Part shown: one piece after another, positions 50,634 to 58,947 of the stretch
Position numbering within the stretch: position 1 is the first letter of the stretch
Layout of the letters: every line of letters starts with the position of its first letter
NCBI GenBank assembly: GCA_021636625.1
Contig: JAJWLX010000002.1
Span: 1-64,000, forward strand
Direction: 5' to 3'
DNA length: 64,000 nucleotides
From: Prevotella sp.
GTDB taxonomy: Bacteria > Bacteroidota > Bacteroidia > Bacteroidales > Bacteroidaceae
Program-made: the position numbers and the translations under genes
The notes under the pieces: model-generated
Told to the model about the DNA's origin: nothing
The model's input: only the letters and a program-made list of their open reading frames with translations
Database searches by the model: none

Positions 50634-52538
50634 ATGAAATCCAATTCAATGATTACAAAGGCTGCCTGCCTCATGTTGATGGCATCAGCTACAACTTCTG
50701 CCTTTGCACAGAAGATGAACATCGAACACAAGGGTGATACTACTATCATCAAGGTGGAGAATCCTACCAAGTATCTTCTTCTCCCTATCCAGGAAGAGAA
50801 GGATGAGGCTCAGGTTTTGCTCGATACAGGTTCTAAGGATGATACCTGGATGGACGTTCGCCTGGCTCAGAATGGTTCTGATTACTATGTGCCTTTCGCT
50901 TTGGGCAAGGGTAAGACTGCTACAGTCAAGATTCTCGGTCTGAAGAAGGATGCCTTGGCACTCAACTTGCTCAAACTCAGCGATACATTCGACACCACCA
51001 ATACCGATTACTATCGCCCATCTTATCACTTCACTCCGCTCTACGGCTGGATGAACGACCCTAATGGTATGGTGTATAAGGATGGTGAGTATCATCTCTA
51101 TTTCCAGTATAACCCATACGGAAGCAAGTGGGGCAATATGCACTGGGGACATGCCGTAAGCAAGGACCTCGTTCATTGGGAACACCTCGATCCAGCCATC
51201 GCCCGCGACCCTGTAGGTCATATCTTCTCTGGTAGTTCGGTTGTGGATAAGAAGAATACGGCAGGTTTCGGCAAGAATGCCATCATCGCCATCTATACCA
51301 ACAACAGTAGTGTAAACCATGATGAGGTGCAGTGCATCGCTTATAGCAATGACAATGGTCGTACCTTTACCAAGTACGAGGGCAACCCAGTGTTGACTCC
51401 ATTCGATGGCTTGAAGGACTTCCGTGACCCTAAGGTGTTCTGGTATGAGAAGGGAAAATGCTGGTATATGATTGTTTCTGCTGATAAAGAGACCCGCTTC
51501 TACAAGTCAAAGAATCTCAAGAAATGGACTTACGTGAGTGCCTTCGGTAAGGGCTTGGGACAGCAGCCATGTCAGTATGAGTGCCCAGACTTCTTCCAGT
51601 TGCCTGTAAATGGTGATAAGAAGAAGATGAAGTGGGTGATGACCATGAATATCAATCCTGGTTGCTGGTTTGGTGGCAGTGCTACCGAGTATTTTGTAGG
51701 TGATTTCGATGGCAAGAAGTTCACTTGTCCTGATGCAGACGAAGTAAAGTGGCTCGATTGGGGTAAGGATCACTATGCTACCGTTACCTTCTCAAACACA
51801 GGCGACCGAGTATTGGGTATCACCTGGATGAGCAACTGGCAGTATGCCAACCTTACTCCGTTCAAGCAGAACCGTGGTGCCAATGGTTTGCCTCGAGAGT
51901 TGAAGCTTTACGAGAAGAATGGCAAGTATTATATTTCAGAAGATGTAGCTCCTGAGGTTTATGCATTGCGTAAGGACACCAAGAATGTAGCAGATGCTTC
52001 TGTTGCTGGCGAAAAGATGCTTGCTGGTGTTGCTGCCAATATGGAGGGTGCTTTCGAAATCGAGGCCGATGTAACTCCAGATGCCAACGGCATTGCCGGT
52101 ATTGAGATTTCAAACAACAAGCGTGAGCGCACCCTGATTTATTTCGATATGAAGCAGGGCAAGGTGGTTATGGATAGAACAGAGAGCGGTTTGACCGATT
52201 TCGGCAAGCAGGCAGTTCCTCACGATATCGAGTTGGCTTGGGATAAGCAGCGTGCAGCAGAAGGCAAGGAGCCTGCCCGCATCACTAACTCCATCAACTA
52301 CAAGAACGATTTCGCCCTGGCTACCTGGGCTCCATTGAGTCTTTGCGAGGATGGCAAGAAGACCTATCATGTTGATATTTTCGTAGATAAGTCATCTGTA
52401 GAGCTCTTCGTAGATGGCGGTCGCATCGCCATGACCAACCTCGTGTTCCCAGTAGCTCCATACGAGAATGTGAAGCTCTACACCCAGGGTAGCAAGGCTG
52501 AGTTCAAGAACCTGAAGGTTCATAAGCTTGGTTTGTAA
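50634..52538 (+). CDS. GH32 fructanase (levanase/inulinase/invertase type), secreted
   Basis: 634 residues with signal peptide MKSNSMITKAACLMLMASATTSAFAQ. A ~110-residue N-terminal beta region precedes the five-blade propeller. The catalytic triad is visible: nucleophile Asp142 in GWMNDPNG, Asp265 in FRDPKVF (transition-state stabiliser), and acid/base Glu316 in QYECPDFF. A C-terminal beta-sandwich (about 480-634; VDKSSVELFVDGGRIAMTNLVFP) completes it. It hydrolyses beta-fructosyl linkages of inulin, levan or sucrose; endo versus exo cannot be settled by eye. It shares operator and leader with the outer-membrane receptor and MFS genes. Confidence 0.95.
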   Translation: MKSNSMITKAACLMLMASATTSAFAQKMNIEHKGDTTIIKVENPTKYLLLPIQEEKDEAQVLLDTGSKDDTWMDVRLAQNGSDYYVPFALGKGKTATVKILGLKKDALALNLLKLSDTFDTTNTDYYRPSYHFTPLYGWMNDPNGMVYKDGEYHLYFQYNPYGSKWGNMHWGHAVSKDLVHWEHLDPAIARDPVGHIFSGSSVVDKKNTAGFGKNAIIAIYTNNSSVNHDEVQCIAYSNDNGRTFTKYEGNPVLTPFDGLKDFRDPKVFWYEKGKCWYMIVSADKETRFYKSKNLKKWTYVSAFGKGLGQQPCQYECPDFFQLPVNGDKKKMKWVMTMNINPGCWFGGSATEYFVGDFDGKKFTCPDADEVKWLDWGKDHYATVTFSNTGDRVLGITWMSNWQYANLTPFKQNRGANGLPRELKLYEKNGKYYISEDVAPEVYALRKDTKNVADASVAGEKMLAGVAANMEGAFEIEADVTPDANGIAGIEISNNKRERTLIYFDMKQGKVVMDRTESGLTDFGKQAVPHDIELAWDKQRAAEGKEPARITNSINYKNDFALATWAPLSLCEDGKKTYHVDIFVDKSSVELFVDGGRIAMTNLVFPVAPYENVKLYTQGSKAEFKNLKVHKLGL

Positions 52539-52585
52539 TCACGTAGATATTGTATGGTCGAATTGTAGGTTTAAATGTAAATAGT

Positions 52586-52629
52586 AAAGAGTCGCAACCT
52601 GATAATATTTTAGGTTGCGACTCTTTTTT
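52586..52629 (+). terminator. Terminator after GH32
   Basis: AAAGAGTCGCAACCT (52586-52600) pairs with AGGTTGCGACTCTTT (52612-52626), followed by TTT. Confidence 0.95.
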
Positions 52630-52674
52630 GGGGGCTCAGGGGAGATTGTCCGTGGATAAAACAACCTCTGTTTC

Positions 52675-53205
52675 TTATTTACCGGTTTGCTGTTTCATTC
52701 CCTCAAAAAACTTTTGCTGCAATTGTTTGGCCAGTTGATTATCAGGGTTGAGTTTGAGAGCTTTCTCGTAATCCTGCATCACTTCCAGATAATAGCGTTG
52801 ACCGTTTTGCCCAGGATTCTGTACGATGCGTACCATATAGAGAAAACCGCGAAGGGTACAGATGTCAGACGGGTCAGCATGCTTTATATTCTCCATCTTG
52901 GCAATGGTTTCTTCAGTCTCTTTTAGAAGATTTTCTGTTTGTGGAGCATGTGGATTCATCACGGAATAATTGAGACTTTGCAAAGCTATCTGAAACTTGG
53001 GCTGGATGCTATCAGGAAACATATCATCAATACGCTTCATCTCTGCAATACAATTAAGTATGCTCTCTGATGTCGGTTGCTGAAGTTTAGCAAGCGACTG
53101 TCCGATAAGTCCCTGCATTGTGAATTGCTGGGCATAGATAACTACAGATGTTGTCATGAAGAAGACTGACATCAATACGAATCGTTTAAAAGTTTGAAAT
53201 GTCAT
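52675..53205 (-). CDS. Small secreted TPR-like protein
   Basis: 176 residues from ATG 53205 (signal peptide MTFQTFKRFVLMSVFFMTTSVVIYAQ). The start overlaps the end of the upstream TonB-receptor gene by 20 bp. A helical repeat occupies the C-terminal half, with one clear TPR (YYLEVMQDYEKALKLNPDNQLAKQLQQKFFEG). Translational overlap suggests coupled expression with the receptor. It is likely a periplasmic partner of unknown function. Confidence 0.72.
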   Translation of the reverse strand: MTFQTFKRFVLMSVFFMTTSVVIYAQQFTMQGLIGQSLAKLQQPTSESILNCIAEMKRIDDMFPDSIQPKFQIALQSLNYSVMNPHAPQTENLLKETEETIAKMENIKHADPSDICTLRGFLYMVRIVQNPGQNGQRYYLEVMQDYEKALKLNPDNQLAKQLQQKFFEGMKQQTGK

Positions 53206-55240
53206 ATGCTTTATTATTTTTAAGTGAAACAAATATGCCTATATATAAAAATCTGTCTCTAGATGGAACTATCGAACGTCCGTTAGTATTATATCCGAAA
53301 ATGTTTGTACGGCCGAGGATGTTGTTCAGAGAAGAATAGATAATGACCTTGGGACTTAGCAGATAAGTAAGGTTTATATCTACGCTATTATAATGTGGTG
53401 TCTTGCCAATAAGAAAATGACGTCCGCTTGCATACGATTCAGTCAGCCCAATGATTGCTTTGCCGAATGAATATTTTGCTGTCAATCTCAGATTATGCCT
53501 TGAGGCGTAGTCAGGTATTCGCTCTTCTGTGTATTCGTGATAGAATCGCTTGGAATCGTTGTAGGAATATGAAAATGCTGTGGTCAGATGTTTGAAAAGC
53601 GAATGCTCTTCTACAAAAATGTCTATACCTTTACTCTTTCCATATCCTTTCGGTTGGTAAATACCCTTTTCCCATAAAGGCAATCGCTGATATTTTTTCC
53701 AGTAGGGTTCTATTCGTATGAGTGTACCAGGCGACTTATATTGTATGGATAGGATAGCATGATCTGCCGTACTTTGTCCAAGAGATTTCTTGTTTGTTGC
53801 AAGATAGTCATCTTCTGGAGTCTGGCTATACCGACCGGTAGCAAATGAAAGCTGAAAATTCTTGTTAGGAATATAACATAGTGTAGCCCTTGGCATAAAC
53901 AGCCAGTTGGCATGAGCCATATATTCTGTCCTTGTCGAAATATTCAGGAACAAATGGGGCATCATCCTCCATTGGGCATCAATATGAGCAGCAAGAATAT
54001 TATAATCCAACTTGTAGCAATCGTTTTCGTACTCCATGAGGCTGTTTCGCTGATAGTCCTCCATTCCTGCCGATATTTTTAGTGCATCCGAGCAAATTTT
54101 GCGTATTCCTGTTTTCAGATGTATCTCATTCCTGAAGTTGTAATATCGGTCACCAGCAATCTTCGCATCTTCTATATCGTTGAATACCGATGAGCTTGCC
54201 ATACCGCAAAAGAGCGTGTAGCCAGCACCCCACTGTGCCTTATAGGTTGTGTTGGCATAGATATTATTCTCTTTGAGCGAAAGGTTTTGGTTGTCTATAT
54301 GCTGTCCTACAGATGTAAAATCATAGCCAACGTATGTTTTCAATATTCCGGCATTTCGGAACTCATTCTTGTATTGTGATTCGCCAGATAGTTTTAGATA
54401 AGGCTTGTTGAAATCAAGCCTTTCTGAAAATAACTGATTGTAGATTCCCAAACTTGTCAGTGCGGCATTAAAGGATAAGCTGCTGTGGGAATATGCCTTG
54501 GTGCCACCGATGTTCCAGTCAACCAATGATGCGCTGACTCCATATTTGTCACTTGTTGCAGCATCTGATGTTTCCATAGGGAGAACGGAGGAAAGTGCTT
54601 GTCCATATTCTCCGCTATATCCACCAAGAGAAAAGTTGATACCTTTAAATATAAAAGGAGAGAATCGTCCACGTACAGCAGTATTTTCTGTGTTTGTACT
54701 ATATGGAACAAGGACGTGCATTCCGTTAATGAAAGTCTGGCATTCTTCGCTTTCTCCACCACGGACATAGAGCTTTCCGTTTTCTCCCACTTTTTGAGTG
54801 CCGGGTAAAGTTTGCAGGGCTGCAACAATGTCCCCGCATGAATTACCTGCCATCACAACATCTAAGGCATCCATAGTCTTGAAGTTGTCACTTTTCCCGA
54901 AACTGTAAGTGCTGGCAGATATTACAACTTCTTGGATTGCCGTAGCTTTTTCTTTCATTTGGATAGAAAGATTATGTAACTTGCAGGCATCTGTAGTCTG
55001 CATATATTCTTCAAAACCAATCATGGTAATCTTGATAGACGCTTCTCCGGTTTTTGATGTGGAAAAGGAAAACCTGCCCAGAGAATCTGTCAGGCATCCA
55101 TCAATTGTGCCCATGATGAAAACATTGGCACCAGCAAGCGGTTCCTGACCGCTTTTTACCATGCCTGATATGATGGTCTGTGCAGCCAGGTTGCAGACTG
55201 AAGTCAGCAGCAATGCAATATGTATTATTCGATGTTTCAT
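53186..55240 (-). CDS. TonB-dependent outer-membrane receptor
   Basis: 684 residues from ATG 55240 (signal peptide MKHRIIHIALLLTSVCNLAAQ). A carboxypeptidase-regulatory-like domain (about 22-105; ISGMVKSGQEPLAGANVFIMGT...MIGFEEYMQ) is followed by a TonB plug (about 115-215; IVAALQTLPGTQKVGENGKLYVRGGESEECQTFINGM) and a 22-strand-type barrel. No SusD partner is present. Length and the absence of polysaccharide context suggest a metal, siderophore, vitamin or peptide substrate. The likely barrel end (FLYIGIFVSL) is followed by ~11 further residues overlapping the next gene. A LytTR regulator lies just upstream on the same strand. Confidence 0.85.
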   Translation of the reverse strand: MKHRIIHIALLLTSVCNLAAQTIISGMVKSGQEPLAGANVFIMGTIDGCLTDSLGRFSFSTSKTGEASIKITMIGFEEYMQTTDACKLHNLSIQMKEKATAIQEVVISASTYSFGKSDNFKTMDALDVVMAGNSCGDIVAALQTLPGTQKVGENGKLYVRGGESEECQTFINGMHVLVPYSTNTENTAVRGRFSPFIFKGINFSLGGYSGEYGQALSSVLPMETSDAATSDKYGVSASLVDWNIGGTKAYSHSSLSFNAALTSLGIYNQLFSERLDFNKPYLKLSGESQYKNEFRNAGILKTYVGYDFTSVGQHIDNQNLSLKENNIYANTTYKAQWGAGYTLFCGMASSSVFNDIEDAKIAGDRYYNFRNEIHLKTGIRKICSDALKISAGMEDYQRNSLMEYENDCYKLDYNILAAHIDAQWRMMPHLFLNISTRTEYMAHANWLFMPRATLCYIPNKNFQLSFATGRYSQTPEDDYLATNKKSLGQSTADHAILSIQYKSPGTLIRIEPYWKKYQRLPLWEKGIYQPKGYGKSKGIDIFVEEHSLFKHLTTAFSYSYNDSKRFYHEYTEERIPDYASRHNLRLTAKYSFGKAIIGLTESYASGRHFLIGKTPHYNSVDINLTYLLSPKVIIYSSLNNILGRTNIFGYNTNGRSIVPSRDRFLYIGIFVSLKNNKAYDISNF

Positions 55241-55244
55241 GCCG

Positions 55245-55252
55245 CAAAGATA
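55245..55252 (-). promoter_or_regulatory. -7 promoter element (TATCTTTG on minus strand) abutting the TonB-receptor start codon
   Basis: Plus strand CAAAGATA. Only four bases separate the box from the ATG at 55240, so a transcript from it would be leaderless. Alternatively the longer frame from ATG 55258 reads through it and the true promoter lies further up. Confidence 0.45.
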
Positions 55253-55352
55253 CTGCATGAAACTGGAGTTACCAAATTCTTAGGATATACAACTAAAACT
55301 TATGATAGAAAGCTAGTTAAGATGCCGAATAACTAAGTTGAAGGACAAATAA

Positions 55353-56177
55353 CTATGTAAGATAAGTCTTTAACTTGGGCACAAATCTTCGGGAAACGGG
55401 TATGATGTTTGTGCAATTTCCGAGAGTCAGTTGATAACCATTTGAGTTGCCTCGTGCCGAAGTGATATTATTCACATTGACAGCAAAAGAACGGTGACAT
55501 TGGAAAATGTTCTCAAACTCTTTCAACTCTTCAAGAGCATGGGTTAGTGTTGTATGGATATCAACAGCAACAACATTACCTTCTTTTAGAAAACAGACGG
55601 ATACATTGTTTTTCTGTGCTTCCATATAAAGTAGATCGTTGATGGCAATCGACAGATCGTTTCCTCTTACGTTAGTATCATGGATGGTAATAGATACTTC
55701 TTCCTGTTCCTTTGTTGTATTGCGCAACAACTCTTCCATTCTCTCTCGTAATGTTCTGTTGTATTGCATTCCGATAGATAATGTCGTAAGAAATATGCCT
55801 ATGATAATAGTCCAATTTAGAAACAAGAGAAACAGACTGAATGTAATCGTATAATGAAACAAGTACGTGAATAGGAGGAAATTACCGAAGGCAATGATGA
55901 AAATCAGTCCGAGTATAGCTACTCCTTCATGCCAGATACGCCAGGGCTTGATAGTTTGATGCAAATACTTCAATATCGTTGCAGCGTATGTTATGTGGCA
56001 TCCAAAAGTTACCAGTCCGAATAATGTAGCAACAAAGCATTTGTTACCTTGATATAAGCAGAGTCCAAATGGCTGCAGAAAATATAAAATTACCCAAATG
56101 ATGAAGCCAAAGATGCTACTATCTTTTAGCAAGTGTTTACTCTGTTTAAAAGGATATGTTCGAGTTAGAAACGACAT
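55353..56177 (-). CDS. Membrane-anchored LytTR-family transcriptional regulator
   Basis: 274 residues. Four predicted membrane helices in the first ~150 residues (FGFIIWVILYFLQPFGLCLY, ATLFGLVTFGCHITYAATIL, GVAILGLIFIIAFGNFLLFTYLF, FLLFLNWTIIIGIFLTTLSIG) are followed by a short linker and a C-terminal LytTR DNA-binding domain (about 180-274; LLYMEAQKNNVSVCFL...FQCHRSFAVNVNNITSARGNSNGYQL). There is no kinase or receiver domain, so the membrane part may sense directly. Orientation and proximity suggest control of the TonB-receptor gene 112 bp downstream. Confidence 0.87.
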   Translation of the reverse strand: MSFLTRTYPFKQSKHLLKDSSIFGFIIWVILYFLQPFGLCLYQGNKCFVATLFGLVTFGCHITYAATILKYLHQTIKPWRIWHEGVAILGLIFIIAFGNFLLFTYLFHYTITFSLFLLFLNWTIIIGIFLTTLSIGMQYNRTLRERMEELLRNTTKEQEEVSITIHDTNVRGNDLSIAINDLLYMEAQKNNVSVCFLKEGNVVAVDIHTTLTHALEELKEFENIFQCHRSFAVNVNNITSARGNSNGYQLTLGNCTNIIPVSRRFVPKLKTYLT

Positions 56178-56335
56178 GTTGAATCTGATTTATTTAATTA
56201 ACGCAGCACTATCATTTATCTTCTTTATCAGGGTGTACCTAAGCTACTCTGTTGGTGCACCGGGATGCTTGCCATATCCAGACATTTTGTTTATTATCGT
56301 GCTGTAAAAATAAAACAAAGTTCTGAATGACACTG

Positions 56336-56343
56336 CAAAAGTA
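56336..56343 (-). promoter_or_regulatory. -7 promoter element (TACTTTTG on minus strand) for the LytTR regulator
   Basis: Plus strand CAAAAGTA. It implies a ~150-nt leader (56178-56330) in which nothing further is recognised. Confidence 0.55.
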
Positions 56344-56412
56344 CAAATAAAATTTGAGAAACGCACTTTTGGAGACGTTTATTTTGGTAATGAAGCATTT
56401 TCTTATGATGTC

Positions 56413-56595
56413 TCAGGACTTTTTTTTCTTGATGACATCTGTAACTTTCTGCGCCTTCCCAGGTCCGAAGGTGTAATAGATAGCCTCTTCCTCATCACAT
56501 ACCTCGCCTTGCGAATTGGCAAGGGTGAGATGGATGATAACAATAACGCAACTTATATGATGCAAGGAAGCAATTATAACGATGCAAGGAAGTAA
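56413..56595 (-). pseudogene. Possible decayed C-terminal coding fragment
   Basis: An open minus-strand frame ends in ANSQGEVCDEEEAIYYTFG and then ~17 further residues to a stop at 56413. The composition looks protein-like, but there is no plausible start or identifiable family. The upstream half overlaps a 22-bp tandem repeat. It could be the tail of a lost gene. Confidence 0.3.
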
Positions 56596-56610
56596 TTATA
56601 ACGATGCAAG
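56559..56610. repeat. 22-bp tandem repeat (2.4 copies)
   Basis: Units at 56559-56580 and 56581-56602 differ at one base (GATGCAAGGAAGCAATTATA versus ...AGTAATTATA); a third partial unit GATGCAAG starts at 56603. The sequence is unrelated to the array at 6059-6190, though the period is the same. Confidence 0.85.
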
Positions 56611-56714
56611 AAAGCCTCAGGGCAGCGCAATTTAATGCGTCTGCCCTGCCTAATATTTTACACCAAAAGATACAAGTTATCACATTATTATTATATATAT
56701 ATGCATCATCTTTC

Positions 56715-56825
56715 ATGATAGCAAGAAACATCAATCCTACTCTGTTCGACCTCTCGGGAAGAAAAGTCCTTGTGCCACAAAAAGGACACATTTATATTAT
56801 GGGCAACAAGAAAGTCGTATGGTAG
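56715..56825 (+). pseudogene. Orphan C-terminal fragment resembling a Prevotella secreted-protein tail
   Basis: The frame reads LFDLSGRKVLVPQKGHIYIM and then GNKKVVW and a stop. This matches the 'YDLxGRKV...KGIYIxxGKKVV' ending common on secreted proteins of this group (T9SS-type or related C-terminal domains). No signal peptide or body precedes it; the frame opens only at 56604. A terminator lies 28 bp downstream, as after a real gene. It is most likely the remnant of a deleted secreted protein, between the LytTR gene and an AAA-ATPase gene. Confidence 0.55.
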
Positions 56826-56852
56826 GAACGTGTGTTTCGGATAAAATATAAT

Positions 56853-56889
56853 AAAAGCCGCAGTTTGTAAACGCAAACTGTGGCTTTTT
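56853..56889 (+). terminator. Terminator after the orphan C-terminal fragment
   Basis: AAAAGCCGCAGTTTG (56853-56867) pairs with CAAACTGTGGCTTTT (56874-56888), with one G-U. Confidence 0.9.
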
Positions 56890-56902
56890 CGTTTTTTTAT
56901 GC

Positions 56903-56910
56903 TATCTTTG
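56903..56910 (+). promoter_or_regulatory. -7 promoter element TATCTTTG for the second AAA-ATPase gene
   Basis: TAnnTTTG match 29 bp before ATG 56940, directly after a terminator, as at the first AAA-ATPase gene. Confidence 0.7.
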
Positions 56911-56939
56911 CACACAGATAGTGTTTTTAAAGATAGATC

Positions 56940-58709
56940 ATGATGGAACAGCAAGTAAAACTAGTACCTTATGGGGTGGCAGATTTTGCTACGGTAATAG
57001 AGCAGAATCTATATTATGTGGATAAGACGATGTTTATCCCGGAGCTGGAGAAGCAGCCTCGCAATCTCTTCTTCATCCGTCCTCGTCGTTTTGGTAAGAG
57101 CATATTCTTGAGTATGCTCTATTCTTACTATGACTGTACGCAGAGCCATAAGTTCCAGAGTCTTTTTGGAAATCTATGGATAGGACAGCATCCTACTCCT
57201 TTGCAGGGAAAGTATCAGGTGCTGTTCCTAGATTTCTCCCAGATTACGGGTAATATCGATAAGCTTGAGACTAAGTTTAATTCTTATCTCAGCATCAACC
57301 TCGATGCTTTTGTCCGTCAATACTCAGAATATTATCAGGCAGAGATGGAAGAAATCCTGGCGCAGGAAGATTTCGAGGAAAAGATGGAACTGATATTCAA
57401 GGCTGCCAAGGCGCACCAGTATCATCTGTATCTCATCATCGATGAATATGACAATTTCACGAATGTCATTCTCAACGAACGTGGTGAGAAAGTATATCAT
57501 GCAATAACCCATGCCGACGGCTTTTATCGTGATGTCTTCAAGAAGTTCAAGGGTAATTTTGAGCGTATCTTCATGATGGGTGTGAGCCCTGTAACCCTGG
57601 ATGATGTGACGAGTGGATTCAATATAGGTTGGAACATTTCTATCAAGCCAGAGTTTGATGAGATGCTGGGCTTCTCTACCACTGATGTGGTGGAGATGTT
57701 TACCTATTATAAGGAGCATGGTAGTATTCCTGTCGATAGTGATATTGATGCCATCGTCAATGATATGAAGCCATGGTATGACAATTATTGCTTTGCAGAA
57801 GAAGCATTGAAGAAGAAAACTCGTATGTTTAATTGTGATATGGTTCTTTATTACCTTCGTAATTACATGGATAACGGATGTTCTCCTCGTCAGATGATAG
57901 ACCCGAATACCCGTACCGATTACGGCAAGATGAAGAAACTCTTGCAGTTTGACAAGCTGGATGGAGAGCGTAAGGGCATTATCCGCAAGATAGCAGAAGA
58001 GGAACAGATTGTTACCCAGCTTTATGAGTCGTTTTCTGCGTATCAGATTCCAAAGGCAGAGATATTCCCAAGTCTTCTGTTCTATTATGGCATGTTGACC
58101 ATCAAGGGAACTCGTGGATCCAAGCTCATTCTGGGCATTCCAAACAATAATGTCCGCAAGCAGTATTATGGTTATCTGGAAGAGGAGTATCAGGCAAAGG
58201 CTTATGTGGATGTCAACCAGCTCACCGATTACTATTATGATATGGCATATGATGGTAAGTGGGAAGAAGGATTGCGCTTTATGGCGGATGCCTATGCCAA
58301 GGTTTCTTCGGTGCGTGATGGCATTGAGGCTGAGCGAAACCTGCAGGGATTCTTCATGGCTTATCTGAATCTGAATGATTATTATATCACGGCTCCAGAG
58401 TTGGAGTTGAATCATGGCTATTGTGATTTCTTCCTTTTGCCAGACCTTACCCATTATGCCAGTCAGCATAGCTACATCCTGGAGTTGAAGGTTCTTTCTA
58501 AGAAAGATTTCTCTGCGATAGTTGAAGGTGCGTTCACGGAAGATGGCAAGCCTATGACTAAGGCAGAGAAACAGTGGCGTGAGGCTCTAGATCAGATTCA
58601 TCAATATGCCGAGGCTCCAAGGGTTGAGGCTTTGCGCCAAGGAACAAAACTCCATCTCATCATCATGCAGTTTGAGGGGTGGGAACTTAAACGGATGGAA
58701 GAAGTATAA
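56940..58709 (+). CDS. AAA-ATPase-like protein with C-terminal PD-(D/E)XK nuclease-like domain (second copy)
   Basis: 589 residues. The N-terminal signature YGVADFATVIEQNLYYVDKT is followed by Walker A RPRRFGKS (Lys53), Walker B YLIIDEYDNF and a sensor-like FMMGVSPVTLDDVTSGFNI. The C-terminal PDDEXK_9-type domain has LNHGYCDFFLLPD and SYILELKVL as D...ExK core. It is the same family as 8576-10147 but clearly divergent and longer, so not a recent duplicate. It is flanked by coding debris on both sides (56715-56825; 58719-58784), suggesting insertion into or replacement of older genes. Function unknown. Confidence 0.88.
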   Translation: MMEQQVKLVPYGVADFATVIEQNLYYVDKTMFIPELEKQPRNLFFIRPRRFGKSIFLSMLYSYYDCTQSHKFQSLFGNLWIGQHPTPLQGKYQVLFLDFSQITGNIDKLETKFNSYLSINLDAFVRQYSEYYQAEMEEILAQEDFEEKMELIFKAAKAHQYHLYLIIDEYDNFTNVILNERGEKVYHAITHADGFYRDVFKKFKGNFERIFMMGVSPVTLDDVTSGFNIGWNISIKPEFDEMLGFSTTDVVEMFTYYKEHGSIPVDSDIDAIVNDMKPWYDNYCFAEEALKKKTRMFNCDMVLYYLRNYMDNGCSPRQMIDPNTRTDYGKMKKLLQFDKLDGERKGIIRKIAEEEQIVTQLYESFSAYQIPKAEIFPSLLFYYGMLTIKGTRGSKLILGIPNNNVRKQYYGYLEEEYQAKAYVDVNQLTDYYYDMAYDGKWEEGLRFMADAYAKVSSVRDGIEAERNLQGFFMAYLNLNDYYITAPELELNHGYCDFFLLPDLTHYASQHSYILELKVLSKKDFSAIVEGAFTEDGKPMTKAEKQWREALDQIHQYAEAPRVEALRQGTKLHLIIMQFEGWELKRMEEV

Positions 58710-58718
58710 ATTCAATGA

Positions 58719-58784
58719 AAAGACTCTTACAGCAAGGTTAGCGTGCTGGGAAAGGGTAAGTATCAGATTTACGACATCAAGTAA
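58719..58784 (+). pseudogene. Short orphan C-terminal fragment
   Basis: After an in-frame stop the sequence reads KDSYSKVSVLGKGKYQIYDI plus Lys and a TAA. The alternating beta-strand pattern is protein-like, but there is no start or body. It may be a relic of a gene lost from this spot. The evidence is composition and pattern only. Confidence 0.3.
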
Positions 58785-58860
58785 CTTCATCTGTTAAGAA
58801 CTGAATCTATAACACTATTGTTTCTAAGAGTGTTACTGATGTAACAATGCAACAAAAATG

Positions 58861-58913
58861 GTAGCCGATGAACGATATTTTATGATATATTGTATCGTTT
58901 ATCGCTACCTTTG
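58861..58913 (+). promoter_or_regulatory. Operator-promoter of the MFS transporter/fructokinase operon
   Basis: CGATGAACGATA (58866-58877) pairs with TATCGTTTATCG (58893-58904), one mismatch. Allowing a 1-nt gap the arms extend to GTAGC/GCTAC. TGAACG starts at 58869, 37 bp from the -7 box TACCTTTG (58906-58913). The leader has AAACAATAACGCTAACAAT, identical to the GH32 leader. Confidence 0.75.
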
Positions 58914-58947
58914 CACCAGCAAAATAGAAACAATAACGCTAACAATT

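Noticed and set aside
58858..58947. 30-codon N-terminal extension of the MFS transporter
   Set aside because: It covers the operator, the -7 box and the shared leader; the membrane protein starts naturally at 58948.
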